From Peptococcaceae bacterium (GTDB lineage Bacteria > Bacillota > Desulfitobacteriia > Desulfitobacteriales > Syntrophobotulaceae): DNA of 58,550 nt. The stretch is taken from the NCBI GenBank assembly GCA_012517475.1, contig JAAYUV010000018.1:1-58550 (forward strand). The letters run 5' to 3'. Shown here in pieces: positions 36,824 to 45,643 of the stretch (within the stretch, counting starts at the first letter, position 1; each line of letters opens with the position of its first letter). Under the pieces are notes generated by a model that saw only the letters and a list, made by a program, of their open reading frames with translations, searched no databases and was not told the origin of the DNA. The position numbers were made by a program, and so were the translations under genes.

Positions 36824-37210
36824 ATGGCCCGTGTAAAAAGAGGCGTCAGGGCGCATCAACGCCATAAAAAAATACTCAAATTAGCAAGAGGATACAGAGG
36901 TCGTAAAAGTAAACTCTTTAAAATGGCAAAGCAGCAAGTCGTTAAATCTATGGCTTATGCATTTGCCCATCGTAAAGAGAGAAGACGTGATTTCCGTAAA
37001 CTCTGGATTGCAAGGATCAATGCTGCTGCCAGAATGAACAATATGACATACAATCGATTAATGTATGGTCTGAAACTTGCCGGAGTGAATATCAACCGTA
37101 AAATATTGGCAGATCTCGCAGTGAATGATGCTGCAGCCTTTGCCAAATTGGTCGAAACCGCTAAAGAAAAAATTGAAAGCGGAAACCCTAAAACTCAGGC
37201 AAATGCCTAA
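36824..37210 (+). CDS. rplT: Ribosomal protein L20
   Basis: 128 residues from ATG at 36824 with GGAGG upstream. Begins [20 protein letters not shown], the usual bL20 start. About ten residues longer than most at the C-terminus ([13 protein letters not shown]). The likely repressor of this operon through the leader. An imperfect hairpin (AGTTCGAT...ATCGAACT) follows in 37230-37263. Confidence 0.98.
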   Translation: MARVKRGVRAHQRHKKILKLARGYRGRKSKLFKMAKQQVVKSMAYAFAHRKERRRDFRKLWIARINAAARMNNMTYNRLMYGLKLAGVNINRKILADLAVNDAAAFAKLVETAKEKIESGNPKTQANA

Positions 37211-37287
37211 GTCTTGAATGCAGGAAGAAACGGAGTTCGATTTTTCTACGAAAGATCGAACTTCTCTGTCTATCAGGGGGAATTCTT

Positions 37288-38118
37288 ATGATTACATCCG
37301 TGCATAATGAACAGGTTAAATATGTTACATCCCTTCATCATAATAAAGGGCGGAAGGAATCCGGGGAATATCTGATTGAGGGAAAACGCTTTGTTTATGA
37401 GGCATTAACCAGAGAAGCTCCCGTCAAAAAGATTTATTTTGTTTCTTCCATGAAATTGCCTAATCAGGAGATTTTCAATCAGGAAACAACGGCGGATATA
37501 CCCGGGCTGGTTGATCGCGCTTCCTCCCTGGGGATTCCCGTTGAAGAAGTATCTGAGACTGTCCTGAAAAAAATGAGTACCACTGAAGAACCTCAGGGAA
37601 TTCTAGGAATCGTTAAAAAAATCAGTTTTTCATGGCAGGATATTACAGCCGGGGACAATTCGATTATGCTTGTAATAGACGGAATTAAAGATCCGGGTAA
37701 CTTGGGTACGATTTTAAGAACCGCTCTGGCGGCAGATGTGAAACACATCATTCTTACTAAAGGAACGGTGGATCTTTATAACCCGAAAGTATTACGAAGC
37801 AGTATGGGAGCAATTTTTTCACAAGCCATTCTATCCGAAAAAACACCTGAAGAAGTAGTAGATTTTTGTTTGCAGCGCCATATCATGTTAGCTGTTTCTA
37901 CCATGGAAGGGGACTCCATCTTCAAGGAAAACATCCGTGATCATGATCCTTTGGCTTTAATTATCGGGAACGAAGCATTTGGTCCCTCAGAGTATTTCCT
38001 GAAAAAAGCGGCCAAAAGATATTCGATACCGATGTATAACAATGTGGAGTCTCTCAATGCGGCAATGGCTGCCGGAATTTTCCTTTATGAATTGAGAAGA
38101 CAGGTACAATTCTTGTAA
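37288..38118 (+). CDS. TrmH/SpoU-family RNA 2'-O-methyltransferase
   Basis: 276 residues. N-terminal RNA-binding part (SVHNEQVKYVTSLHHNKGRK), then the knotted SPOUT domain with the three family motifs: DGIKDPGNLGTILRTA, LIIGNEAFGPS and IPMYNNVESLNAAMAAGI. Methylates ribose in rRNA or tRNA; position not predictable. The rplT-methylase-pheST order is common in clostridia. Confidence 0.93.
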   Translation: MITSVHNEQVKYVTSLHHNKGRKESGEYLIEGKRFVYEALTREAPVKKIYFVSSMKLPNQEIFNQETTADIPGLVDRASSLGIPVEEVSETVLKKMSTTEEPQGILGIVKKISFSWQDITAGDNSIMLVIDGIKDPGNLGTILRTALAADVKHIILTKGTVDLYNPKVLRSSMGAIFSQAILSEKTPEEVVDFCLQRHIMLAVSTMEGDSIFKENIRDHDPLALIIGNEAFGPSEYFLKKAAKRYSIPMYNNVESLNAAMAAGIFLYELRRQVQFL

Positions 38119-38203
38119 AATACTCAGCGAAATGATATAATTCTGAAAAGGCAAAATAACTCTATTTTGTTTTGAACCAAAGCCGAAGAAAGGTGGGCTT
38201 AGC

Positions 38204-38329
38204 TTGTCAGTAGACGATTACTTTTGGAAAGCCTTTGAGGCCACTGGTTCTCCCCAACTATATCTCATGTACAAAAACAAAATGAAATCTAGTGACAATG
38301 AACGGGACAAAAGGAATGCCAACCTTTAA
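38204..38329 (+). CDS. Tiny YqzL-like protein
   Basis: 41 codons: TTG start at 38204 after AAAGGTGGG. Reads MSVDDYFWKAFEATGSPQLY, then LMYKNKMKSSDNERD. The pattern FWKxFxxTGxxxxYLxYK is that of the YqzL family of small proteins in spore-forming Firmicutes. The 3' end overlaps the start of the pheS T-box leader. Function unknown; family match is from memory of the pattern. Confidence 0.65.
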   Translation: MSVDDYFWKAFEATGSPQLYLMYKNKMKSSDNERDKRNANL

Positions 38330-38530
38330 GGAAGGATCGATCTTAGACTGAAAGTCGACCAGGTAGGTATCCACCTCAATGTGGGAGTCTTGAGGTTGAA
38401 TTTCATCCCGGGAGTTTACCGGTTGGCACCGTTATCAGCTGATCTAAGAGTGACTCGGTTTTCCGGTTAAATTAGGGTGGTACCGCGGGAGTAATTACTC
38501 TCGTCCCTGTTAGGGACGAGAGTTTTTGTA
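38290..38530 (+). promoter_or_regulatory. T-box leader controlling pheST (tRNA-Phe sensing)
   Basis: Specifier loop GAAT-TTC-A-TCCCGGGAG with phenylalanine codon TTC at 38402-38404, the T-box core AGGGTGGTACCGCGG (38473-38487), and a terminator CTCTCGTCCCT (38498-38508) with AGGGACGAGAG (38512-38522) followed by TTTTTG. Low charged tRNA-Phe should allow readthrough into pheS. Confidence 0.93.
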
Positions 38531-38561
38531 TTAATGATAATGAATCGAAAGGGCGATCAAC

Positions 38562-39584
38562 ATGAGGGAAGAAATCCAAAGGATTAAAGAAAAGACGCTG
38601 GCTGAATTAGAAAAAGTTAACTTGATGGAGGAACTTCAGGAACTAAAAGTAAAGGTTATGGGCAAGAAAGGTTCCCTGACGTCCTTATTGAAGCAAATGG
38701 GCGGATTGAGTCCCGAGGAGCGGCCTATTATCGGCCAGGTCATCAATGAAGTCCGTACTCAATTGGAAGAGGCGTGGGAAAATCAAGCCAGGAATCTTGA
38801 GAAGAAAGCTCTTGCCAGGAGACTTGAAGAAGAGCGGATTGATATCAGTTTACCGGGCTTTTACCTGCCGAAAGGGCACCAGCATCCATTAAGCAAGGTA
38901 ATTGAAGAAATTGAAGACATCTTTGTCGGAATGGGCTTTACCATTGCAGAGGGACCGGAAATTGAAACCGATTATTATAATTTTGAAGCATTAAACCTGC
39001 CTAAGGATCATCCGGCCAGAGACATGCAGGATACTTTCTTTATTACCGAAGATATCCTTTTAAGGACACAGACTTCACCGGTACAAGTTCGGACGATGCA
39101 GAAGATGAAGCCCGGGCTTCCCGTAAAGATTATAGCCCCGGGAAAGGTTTACCGTAATGATGATGATGCTACCCATTCCCCGATGTTTCATCAGGTGGAA
39201 GGACTCCTGGTTGACAAAGGGGTTAGAATGTCCGATCTGAAAGGAATCCTCCTTTATTTTTCCAGGCAGATGTTTGGAGAATCCAGAGAAATTCGTTTAA
39301 GGCCAAGTTTCTTCCCTTTTACCGAACCAAGCGCGGAGGTAGATGTCTCTTGCATGCTTTGCGGCGGGGAAGGCTGCAGACTGTGTAAAGGCACGGGGTG
39401 GATTGAGATTCTGGGATCAGGCATGGTCCATCCGCGTGTATTGGAAAGCGGCGGATATAACCCCAATGAGGTAACGGGATTTGCGTTCGGAATGGGCGTA
39501 GAAAGAATCGCCATGCTAAAATACGGCATTGAAGATATGAGACTTTTATTTGATAATGATATTCGTTTCTTGGAGCAATTTTAA
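38562..39584 (+). CDS. pheS: Phenylalanyl-tRNA synthetase alpha subunit
   Basis: 340 residues. N-terminal coiled coil (about 1-90), then the class II core with [32 protein letters not shown], motif 2 [18 protein letters not shown], a CxxC...CxxC ([15 protein letters not shown]), and motif 3 [14 protein letters not shown]. Forms the alpha2beta2 enzyme with PheT. Confidence 0.98.
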   Translation: MREEIQRIKEKTLAELEKVNLMEELQELKVKVMGKKGSLTSLLKQMGGLSPEERPIIGQVINEVRTQLEEAWENQARNLEKKALARRLEEERIDISLPGFYLPKGHQHPLSKVIEEIEDIFVGMGFTIAEGPEIETDYYNFEALNLPKDHPARDMQDTFFITEDILLRTQTSPVQVRTMQKMKPGLPVKIIAPGKVYRNDDDATHSPMFHQVEGLLVDKGVRMSDLKGILLYFSRQMFGESREIRLRPSFFPFTEPSAEVDVSCMLCGGEGCRLCKGTGWIEILGSGMVHPRVLESGGYNPNEVTGFAFGMGVERIAMLKYGIEDMRLLFDNDIRFLEQF

Positions 39585-39622
39585 CTGAATGAAATGTGTA
39601 AAAGGGTTGGGAGGATTCAGCT

Positions 39623-42034
39623 ATGCGCGTCAGTATGAAATGGTTAAAACAATATATCAATTCAAACGTTGGTCCGGAGGAATTGGCTGAAATCTTGACT
39701 AGCGGAGGTATTGAGGTAGGGGCGGTAGAATGCCTGAATAAAGGATTCAAGGATGTATATATCGGTGAAATTAAAGCGATTCATCCGCATCCTGATTCTG
39801 ACAAGCTTCAGGTCTGCCTTGTCCAAATAGATACCAAGGAACTAACCATTGTTACAGGGGCAACCAATGTCTTACAAGGAGATAAAATCCCTGTGGCAGT
39901 TCCAGGGGCTGTACTGCCTGGAGGCAAAGAAATTCAGCCGACAGAATTGCGCGGGATACCATCCAATGGGATGCTCTGTTCAGATAAAGAATTGGGAATA
40001 GAGTCGGTTGGCCTTGACAGGAGTAAAGGTGGAATTTTGATCTTGCCTTCGGATGCTCCGGTCGGGAAAAAGCTCGAAGACTATTTGGAATTAGACGACC
40101 ATGTCCTTGAACTGGAATTATATCCGAACCGTCCTGATTGCCTTTCCATGGTCAATGTAGCCCGGGAGGTCGGAACCCTTTTAGGGGTTCAGCCTTCCCT
40201 GCCTGAATGGGCGCAGGGAGAAGTGCCGGTATGGCCCGAAGATATTAAACAAAAAGTAGAAATAGAAAACCCCGATCTCTCCTGGAGATATGCGGCCTTG
40301 CTGGTCGATGATGTGGTTATCAAACCGTCACCGTTATGGATGCAGAATCGCTTAAGAGCGGCTGGAATCAGACCAATTAACAATATTGTAGACATCACAA
40401 ACTACTGTATGCTGGAAATGGGGCAACCGCTTCATGCCTTTGACAGGGATAAACTTAACGGAACCATCCGCGTCCGGCTTGCATCCCAAGGAGAGAAGAT
40501 TGTCAGTCTCGACGGAACTGAAAGGAAGCTGGATAGTGATATGCTTGTCATCGCTGATGATCGGGGACCGGTAGCGATTGCCGGTGTAATGGGCGGGCTG
40601 GATAGTGAGGTAACGGACAAAACTACAAAAATTCTCTTCGAGTCGGCTCATTTCTTGGGAGCAAGCATCCGGCGCACAAGCAGAAAGCTTGGATTGCGCT
40701 CGGAATCTTCCAGTCGCTTTGAAAAAGGGGTCAACCCGTATTGGGCAGTCCCTACACTGGGCAGGGTTGCAGAACTGTTAATCGAGTTGGAAGCAGGCAA
40801 TCCCATGTCATTTACAGAAAAAGTCTGCTATTTACCTCCTGCAGTACAAATTGAAGTATCTTTGAACCGGGTTAATAAGGTTTTAGGTGTGGATTATACT
40901 TCTCAGGAAATAGAAAAAGTACTGGACGCGCTGAATTTTGCCTACAAACAAAAGCAGGAAGATATTTTTTTAGTAGATATTCCGTCTTATCGCCAGGATA
41001 TTAAGATCGAAGTGGATATGATTGAAGAAATTGCGCGGGTAATCGGCTACGACAGGATTCCAACAACGCTGCCTGCGGGAGCACAGACTGGGGGAAGAAG
41101 AACGCCGGAACAAGCTTTTCGGCTGAAACTCCGCAAAACTTTAATCAAATGCGGTATGAATGAGGTTGTTTCTTACTCTTTTGTCAAAAAAGAAAGCGAT
41201 CAAATTTGGGGTTCGGACAGGGGAAACATCCCACTTCTAAACCCCTTGAGAGAAGAACTCGGGACGATGCGGACCTCCCTCCTCCCCGGTTTACTGGAAA
41301 TTGCATCCCGGAATAGTGCCCGCCGCAATATGGATCTGCTGCTTTTCGAAATAGGCAGTGTTTATTTGCCTAAAGAATTGCCTTTGACGGCTTTGCCGGA
41401 AGAAGTTACCCGGATTGCCGGACTTGCTCAGGGCGGAGATAAAAGGCACTGGCTTGTGCCTCAAGCCAAATATGACTTTTTCTATGTGAAAGGGATTTTA
41501 AGCGAAATCGCTAAGGAAAGCGGAGTGCAATTTGAATATCGCAGGGTTGAAGGAAGTAAGTATAAAACCTTGCTTCATCCGGGAAGGTCGGCTGAAATAT
41601 TCATACAAGGTATAAACATCGGCGTAGTCGGCGAGATTTACCCGCAATTGGACCAGGAATGGGGTCTTCAGAGACCTGTTCTGTTTGAGCTGGATTTTGC
41701 CCAACTGTTCAAAGAATCCAACCAAACCATTATTGCTAAATCATACCCCCGGTTCCCTGCAATTCAACGGGATCTTGCTGTTGTTGTTCCTAAGGATATT
41801 CCGGCTGAAAAAATTCAGAAAAGGGTATTCGAACTGGGTGGTGAACTCCTGAAAGAAGTGGAAATTTTTGATGTCTACCAGGGTCATCCGGTTCCGGAGG
41901 GGCATAAGAGTCTCGCATTGACAATGCGCTACCAATCTGCTGAAAGAACACTCAAAGATGAGGAAGTTAACGCCCTCAATTCCAATATCCTGTCCGGCAT
42001 ACAGCAGGAATTCGGCGCGGAATGGCGAAAGTAA
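39623..42034 (+). CDS. pheT: Phenylalanyl-tRNA synthetase beta subunit
   Basis: 803 residues, GGGAGG upstream. Order: start RVSMKWLKQYI, EMAP-type tRNA-binding domain (about 40-150, VTGATNVLQGDKIPVAVPGA), B3/B4 editing domain (YCMLEMGQPLHAFDRDKL), B5 (KVEIENP..., DIPSYRQDIKIEVDMIEEIA), catalytic-like core and C-terminal FDX-ACB domain (KSYPRFPAIQRDLAVVVP). Full length. Confidence 0.98.
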   Translation: MRVSMKWLKQYINSNVGPEELAEILTSGGIEVGAVECLNKGFKDVYIGEIKAIHPHPDSDKLQVCLVQIDTKELTIVTGATNVLQGDKIPVAVPGAVLPGGKEIQPTELRGIPSNGMLCSDKELGIESVGLDRSKGGILILPSDAPVGKKLEDYLELDDHVLELELYPNRPDCLSMVNVAREVGTLLGVQPSLPEWAQGEVPVWPEDIKQKVEIENPDLSWRYAALLVDDVVIKPSPLWMQNRLRAAGIRPINNIVDITNYCMLEMGQPLHAFDRDKLNGTIRVRLASQGEKIVSLDGTERKLDSDMLVIADDRGPVAIAGVMGGLDSEVTDKTTKILFESAHFLGASIRRTSRKLGLRSESSSRFEKGVNPYWAVPTLGRVAELLIELEAGNPMSFTEKVCYLPPAVQIEVSLNRVNKVLGVDYTSQEIEKVLDALNFAYKQKQEDIFLVDIPSYRQDIKIEVDMIEEIARVIGYDRIPTTLPAGAQTGGRRTPEQAFRLKLRKTLIKCGMNEVVSYSFVKKESDQIWGSDRGNIPLLNPLREELGTMRTSLLPGLLEIASRNSARRNMDLLLFEIGSVYLPKELPLTALPEEVTRIAGLAQGGDKRHWLVPQAKYDFFYVKGILSEIAKESGVQFEYRRVEGSKYKTLLHPGRSAEIFIQGINIGVVGEIYPQLDQEWGLQRPVLFELDFAQLFKESNQTIIAKSYPRFPAIQRDLAVVVPKDIPAEKIQKRVFELGGELLKEVEIFDVYQGHPVPEGHKSLALTMRYQSAERTLKDEEVNALNSNILSGIQQEFGAEWRK

Positions 42035-42068
42035 GTAAAGTTATAGATAATCAGCAGGAGAGCGAGGG

Positions 42069-42335
42069 ATGAGTGTGAGTTGGGAAGAGCAAAAAGTCTC
42101 GGTACAAATATTTGGTGAACTTCACGTGATCCGAGGCAAGGGATCTGAAGATTATATTATGGGACTTGCTGCCGATGTAGATAAACGAATGCGTGATATT
42201 GCGCTCAAATTTCCCCGTCTGGCTGCGCATCAGGTAGCAACGCTCGTTGCCCTTAATCTTGCCGATGAACTGGCAAAAATCAAAGAGGAACAAAAGACCG
42301 TACTGGACATGTTGGGAGAAAACGGCGGGATTTAG
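42069..42335 (+). CDS. zapA: Cell division protein ZapA
   Basis: 88 residues: VSVQIFGELHVIRGKGSEDY, then helical VDKRMRDIALKFP and VATLVALNLADELAKIKEEQ. Stabilises FtsZ at the division ring. In many clostridia zapA after pheT is followed by further core genes, but here the accessory island begins right after it. Confidence 0.9.
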   Translation: MSVSWEEQKVSVQIFGELHVIRGKGSEDYIMGLAADVDKRMRDIALKFPRLAAHQVATLVALNLADELAKIKEEQKTVLDMLGENGGI

Positions 42336-43052
42336 TAACTTATCTGGAAGATAATAAATACAGAAGAAGGTATCGCAAGACTGCTAAAAAAGTAGTGAGC
42401 GGTATCTTTTTGTTTCTAAAAGACTCGCTCTTTGCAGGACTTAATAAACCATCTCAAGGCAGGGCTACGTAATGTATAGACGCTTTCGGCAGATTGCGCC
42501 CTCCATGGCGCAAACAGCCGCACTCCGCATCCGGCTCCGTTTGACGCTGTCTATACATTACGTAGCCTATTCTCTGGGTTTTGCAGAAGCCATTTTTTAA
42601 GTTTTAGCGGTTAAAGGACGTTACGTTAGTATTTCTGAAGAGAAACAAGGGTTATTGGGAAATTTTACTCGATGATAAGTTATTATATAGAGAGTACTGC
42701 CTATCTTATATACTAAAAAAATTCTTTAAAGGAAAATTATGGAGAAATGTAGAATATCCGAATGAGCAGCAAATATTAAGGAACTGTTTTACTGTTGTTA
42801 AGGGGTAGAAAATAGGGCTAATGTCTATCCTGCAAAGTTAATTTTTGGTTTTAGATATGGATTATAGCTAAAAGTTATTTAACCGCAACGCATGTGACTA
42901 AAATACCATATTTTGGATTTAACCCAATATAGGCGGTAAAAAACTGTTATCGGAAAGATGAGGCTGGGTGGCCGCGTCCTGCGGCGGGGAAGCCGGATGA
43001 AGAAAGGGTCAAATAGAGTATCCAATCAAAATAATTATGGAGGATATATACA
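42336..43052. other. Island left flank: structured, gene-free DNA
   Basis: 717 bases with no gene seen. It holds a 19-bp perfect inverted repeat (see 42463-42567) and a G+C-rich hairpin GCCGC-GTCCT-GCGGC (42971-42985) nested inside GGCT/AGCC just before the ATPase gene. Between them lies A+T-rich DNA with scattered short frames. Composition changes sharply compared with pheT and zapA. Confidence 0.6.
42463..42567. repeat. Perfect 19-bp inverted repeat with inner hairpin
   Basis: GGCTACGTAATGTATAGAC (42463-42481) is exactly complementary to 42549-42567. The 67-base interior is G+C-rich and contains a second perfect stem TTGCGCC-CTCCAT-GGCGCAA (42494-42513). No transposase is inside or beside it. 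It could be a small mobile repeat, a recombination site or a strong RNA fold after zapA. Confidence 0.75.
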
Positions 43053-44543
43053 ATGGAGTACAGGAGTGAGATTAGAGAGAGCCAAATTAATACCCTTTTA
43101 GAGAAAGTTGAAAATGGTAATTATGGAAAATATTTAGCAAGTCTTAAATTAGTAAGAATAAGAGGTTTTGCGAATGAATCAGTAAAATTTGATTTTCCGG
43201 TAACAGCTATTGTCGGTCCAAATGGAGGAGGAAAAACTACAGTTCTTGGTGCAGCTGCTTGTGCGTACAAAGAAATTAAACCAGGTAGATTTTTTACTAA
43301 AAGCGGTAAATTTGATAATAGCATGCGGGAATGGAAGAATGAGTTAATTGATAAAAAGAAAAACAATCGAGAATTTATTAAACGTTCTGCACAATTTAAG
43401 AATCTTAAATGGTCTAGGGAAGATTTATTAACAAGAAACGTTTCGTTGTTTGATGTTTCAAGAACTATTTCAGCCAATGAGCGTAAAGAATTAAAACAGT
43501 GTGCATCATCTACATTTAAGGTAGAAGAGAACAAAATAAAAGAGCTTGAACAACAAGTGTCGAATGCAATTGGAAAGATACTCGGAAAAGATATTAGTAA
43601 TTATTCACAAATACTTGTATCCGATAAAGGAAGAATAACATTACTAACAGGTAAAACAGACCAAGGAGTTGAATATTCAGAATTTCATTTTGGTGCAGGC
43701 GAGTCTAGTATAATTAGAATGATTATAAGCATAGAATCATGTCAAGAGAATTCACTTGTACTTATTGAAGAAATTGAAAATGGATTACATCCTTTAGCAA
43801 CGATGAGATTGGTAGAATATCTCATTGAAGTTGCTGAAAGAAAGAAAATACAAGCAATATTTACTACACATTCAAATGATGCGTTAATTCCTCTACCGAA
43901 TAAAGCAATCTGGGCTTCTATAGGAAATAAAATTGTTCAAGGCAAGCTAAATATAAAATCTTTAAGAGCAATAACTGGACAAGTTAGCTCGCAGTTGGCT
44001 ATTTTTACTGAGGACAGTTTTTCGGCTATGTGGATTCAAACGGTTCTAAGTAGCGACGAAGAAATACAATACGAATCAATTGAAGTACATGGTTTAGAAG
44101 GGGATGGAACTGCAGCTAAAATAAACAAATACCACAATCAGAATCCATCAGTTAAAATACCATCACTCTGTTATATTGATGGAGATTCAGAACAGCATGA
44201 AAATGAAATTGATAAAGTTTATAGATTACCGGGAGAAATGCCGGAGTCATATATTTATTTAAGAATAAAGGAAAACATTGATGTTTTGTCAGGAGAATTA
44301 GCGGTGTGTCTTCATAAACCTTATGAGTTACAAGATAAAGTAAAAAGAGTTGTTAATGATACTTGGATTACTAATAGAGATAGACATTTATTGTTCTCTC
44401 AAGTAGGGAAAAGTTTAGGGTATATTTCAGAAGAAGTGGTTAAAAGTGCATTTCTTAGCCTGTGGGCGCAAAAGAATCCTAATGAAGTTGGGACAATCCT
44501 AGTTCCTATAAAGAAAATGATAGAGTTAACTGAAAATAAGTAG
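43053..44543 (+). CDS. OLD-like ATPase with TOPRIM-like domain, candidate phage defence
   Basis: 496 residues, GGAGG upstream, clearly more A+T-rich codons than its neighbours. ABC/SMC-type ATPase: Walker A VGPNGGGKTT (54-63), signature-like FGAGESS (213-219), Walker B LVLIEEIENGLHP (235-247), switch TTHSND (271-276). The C-terminal part looks like a TOPRIM nuclease: acidic FTED (318-321) and YIDGDSE (374-380). This matches the plan of OLD-family nucleases, some of which act in phage defence (P2 Old, GajA of Gabija). No helicase partner (gajB), reverse transcriptase or methylase adjoins it, so it would be a single-gene (class 1) type. Function inferred. Confidence 0.75.
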   Translation: MEYRSEIRESQINTLLEKVENGNYGKYLASLKLVRIRGFANESVKFDFPVTAIVGPNGGGKTTVLGAAACAYKEIKPGRFFTKSGKFDNSMREWKNELIDKKKNNREFIKRSAQFKNLKWSREDLLTRNVSLFDVSRTISANERKELKQCASSTFKVEENKIKELEQQVSNAIGKILGKDISNYSQILVSDKGRITLLTGKTDQGVEYSEFHFGAGESSIIRMIISIESCQENSLVLIEEIENGLHPLATMRLVEYLIEVAERKKIQAIFTTHSNDALIPLPNKAIWASIGNKIVQGKLNIKSLRAITGQVSSQLAIFTEDSFSAMWIQTVLSSDEEIQYESIEVHGLEGDGTAAKINKYHNQNPSVKIPSLCYIDGDSEQHENEIDKVYRLPGEMPESYIYLRIKENIDVLSGELAVCLHKPYELQDKVKRVVNDTWITNRDRHLLFSQVGKSLGYISEEVVKSAFLSLWAQKNPNEVGTILVPIKKMIELTENK

Positions 44544-44550
44544 ATTAAGG

Positions 44551-44670
44551 GTGCGACATCCTGTCGCACTCTAGCTTCGGGGGGCCTCATCCTTCCGATA
44601 ACAGCGAATTTGCGTAACTTTGCATAGATGTATGCAGGAAGACGCTACGCAAATTCGCGAGACGTTAGCC
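44551..44670. repeat. attC-like folded site after the ATPase gene
   Basis: Starts 7 bases after the stop. First a perfect hairpin GTGCGACA-TCC-TGTCGCAC (44551-44569). Then a 73-base imperfect palindrome: ATAAC (44598-44602), GCGAATTTGCGTA (44604-44616) pairing with TACGCAAATTCGC (44646-44658), an inner hairpin TGCATA/TATGCA, and GTTAGCC (44664-44670) at the end. The ATAAC...GACGTTAGCC ends recall the core sites of integron attC elements, but the unpaired spacers differ from the classic form, so this is a candidate only. Confidence 0.4.
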
Positions 44671-44744
44671 GAAATTTTCCATCCACGTATTGTTTGTAAC
44701 GGTTGTGTTTGGGAGATTGCTAAAGTAGAAGGGAGGAAAGAACG

Positions 44745-44978
44745 TTGATAAAATGCCAAAATTGTAACAATACTATTGACACTGATTCAGTATTTTGCAA
44801 ATACTGTGGGTCTAAAATTGAAAGCGAAGAAAGAAAATACACCATCCTTAAATGTAATCAATGTCAGGCTGAAAACGATTTAGACGCCGATTTTTGTAAA
44901 CATTGCGGAAGTAATGACTTAATTAAAGAAGAACAAACTGATTTTGAATTCTTAGCCAAATACGCTAGATTCTTCTAA
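44745..44978 (+). CDS. Double zinc-ribbon small protein
   Basis: 77 residues, TTG start after GGGAGGAAAG. Two zinc ribbons in a row: Cys4-x2-Cys7...Cys18-x2-Cys21 and Cys37-x2-Cys40...Cys51-x2-Cys54 (FCKYCGSKI and FCKHCGSND). A short acidic then aromatic tail follows (FEFLAKYARFF). Such ribbons usually serve protein or nucleic-acid contact. It follows the attC-like site and belongs to the island; the partner is unknown. It could also be the N-terminal piece of a longer, shortened protein. Confidence 0.6.
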   Translation: MIKCQNCNNTIDTDSVFCKYCGSKIESEERKYTILKCNQCQAENDLDADFCKHCGSNDLIKEEQTDFEFLAKYARFF

Positions 44979-45643
44979 CCTTACCCCACGTTCCCGCTCA
45001 TCCGACTGAATTCTCAGGAGGATAATCGCCTGGGAGTAGGTCAAATTCCCAACGGTTGGGAATTTGAGGGGGACAAGCTGTCCATAGATACCACGCCTTG
45101 ATAAACCTCAAAATCGTCACTGGTGACGAATTTGAGCTGCCGTCTAAGGAGGTGAGCTGGTAGGACCTATTCAAAGCAGAAAAAACTACCGGCAAAGATG
45201 ACTTCGCAGTCAGTAGGAATCAAGTTATATTGATTGGAAACGGTTTTGTTTCTGTTTGGGAGGTGCAAATTTCTCATCCTATTTGATTATTTTTGTCCAA
45301 AAGAATTCTATTTTAGTGTAATTATAGGGGCCGACCTCCTGTCGACCTCTGAGTCTGGGGGCGCGCGATTTTACATAGCCCAGAATTCCCGCAAGGGTGC
45401 CAGAAGCGTGAAGTTTGGGGAAAGTTCAGGCACCACATCCTCCCGCCTAAGATAAGAGCTATCTAAGGCGGGAGGACGTCATTAGAGATAAAATTTTTTT
45501 TAGGATCAACGCCACTAATAGTTTGAGAAATGCTCTTCTTTTTTTGCGAAGAGCCATATTTTTTGTTACAGTAATTATACAGATATAGTTTAGCGTATTT
45601 CTCAGAAAGCTTGTTTACCAAGAACTTGTCAGGGGGTATGGGA
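44979..45643. other. Island right flank with decayed coding traces and hairpins
   Basis: 665 bases. A plus-strand frame 45098-45286 reads INLKIVTGDEFELPSKEVSW, a TAG, then DLFKAEKTTGKDDFAVSRNQ and on to a stop; it looks like a broken gene of unknown family. A hairpin CGAC-CTCCT-GTCG (45332-45344) resembles those at 42971 and 44551. A long imperfect hairpin CCTCCCGCCTAAGATA (45439-45454) pairs with 45460-45475 and may be a terminator. Nothing else recognised. Confidence 0.5.

Noticed and set aside
42600-42640. GGACGTTACGTTAGTATT as a second attC core site
   Set aside because: The bases after GTTAG do not fit the core pattern and no complementary partner lies within 150 bases.
44998-45195. Minus-strand frame of 65 codons in the island right flank
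   Set aside because: No ribosome site and no pattern; the plus strand of the same stretch shows better coding signs (IPNGWEFEGD, TGDEFELPSKEVSW).
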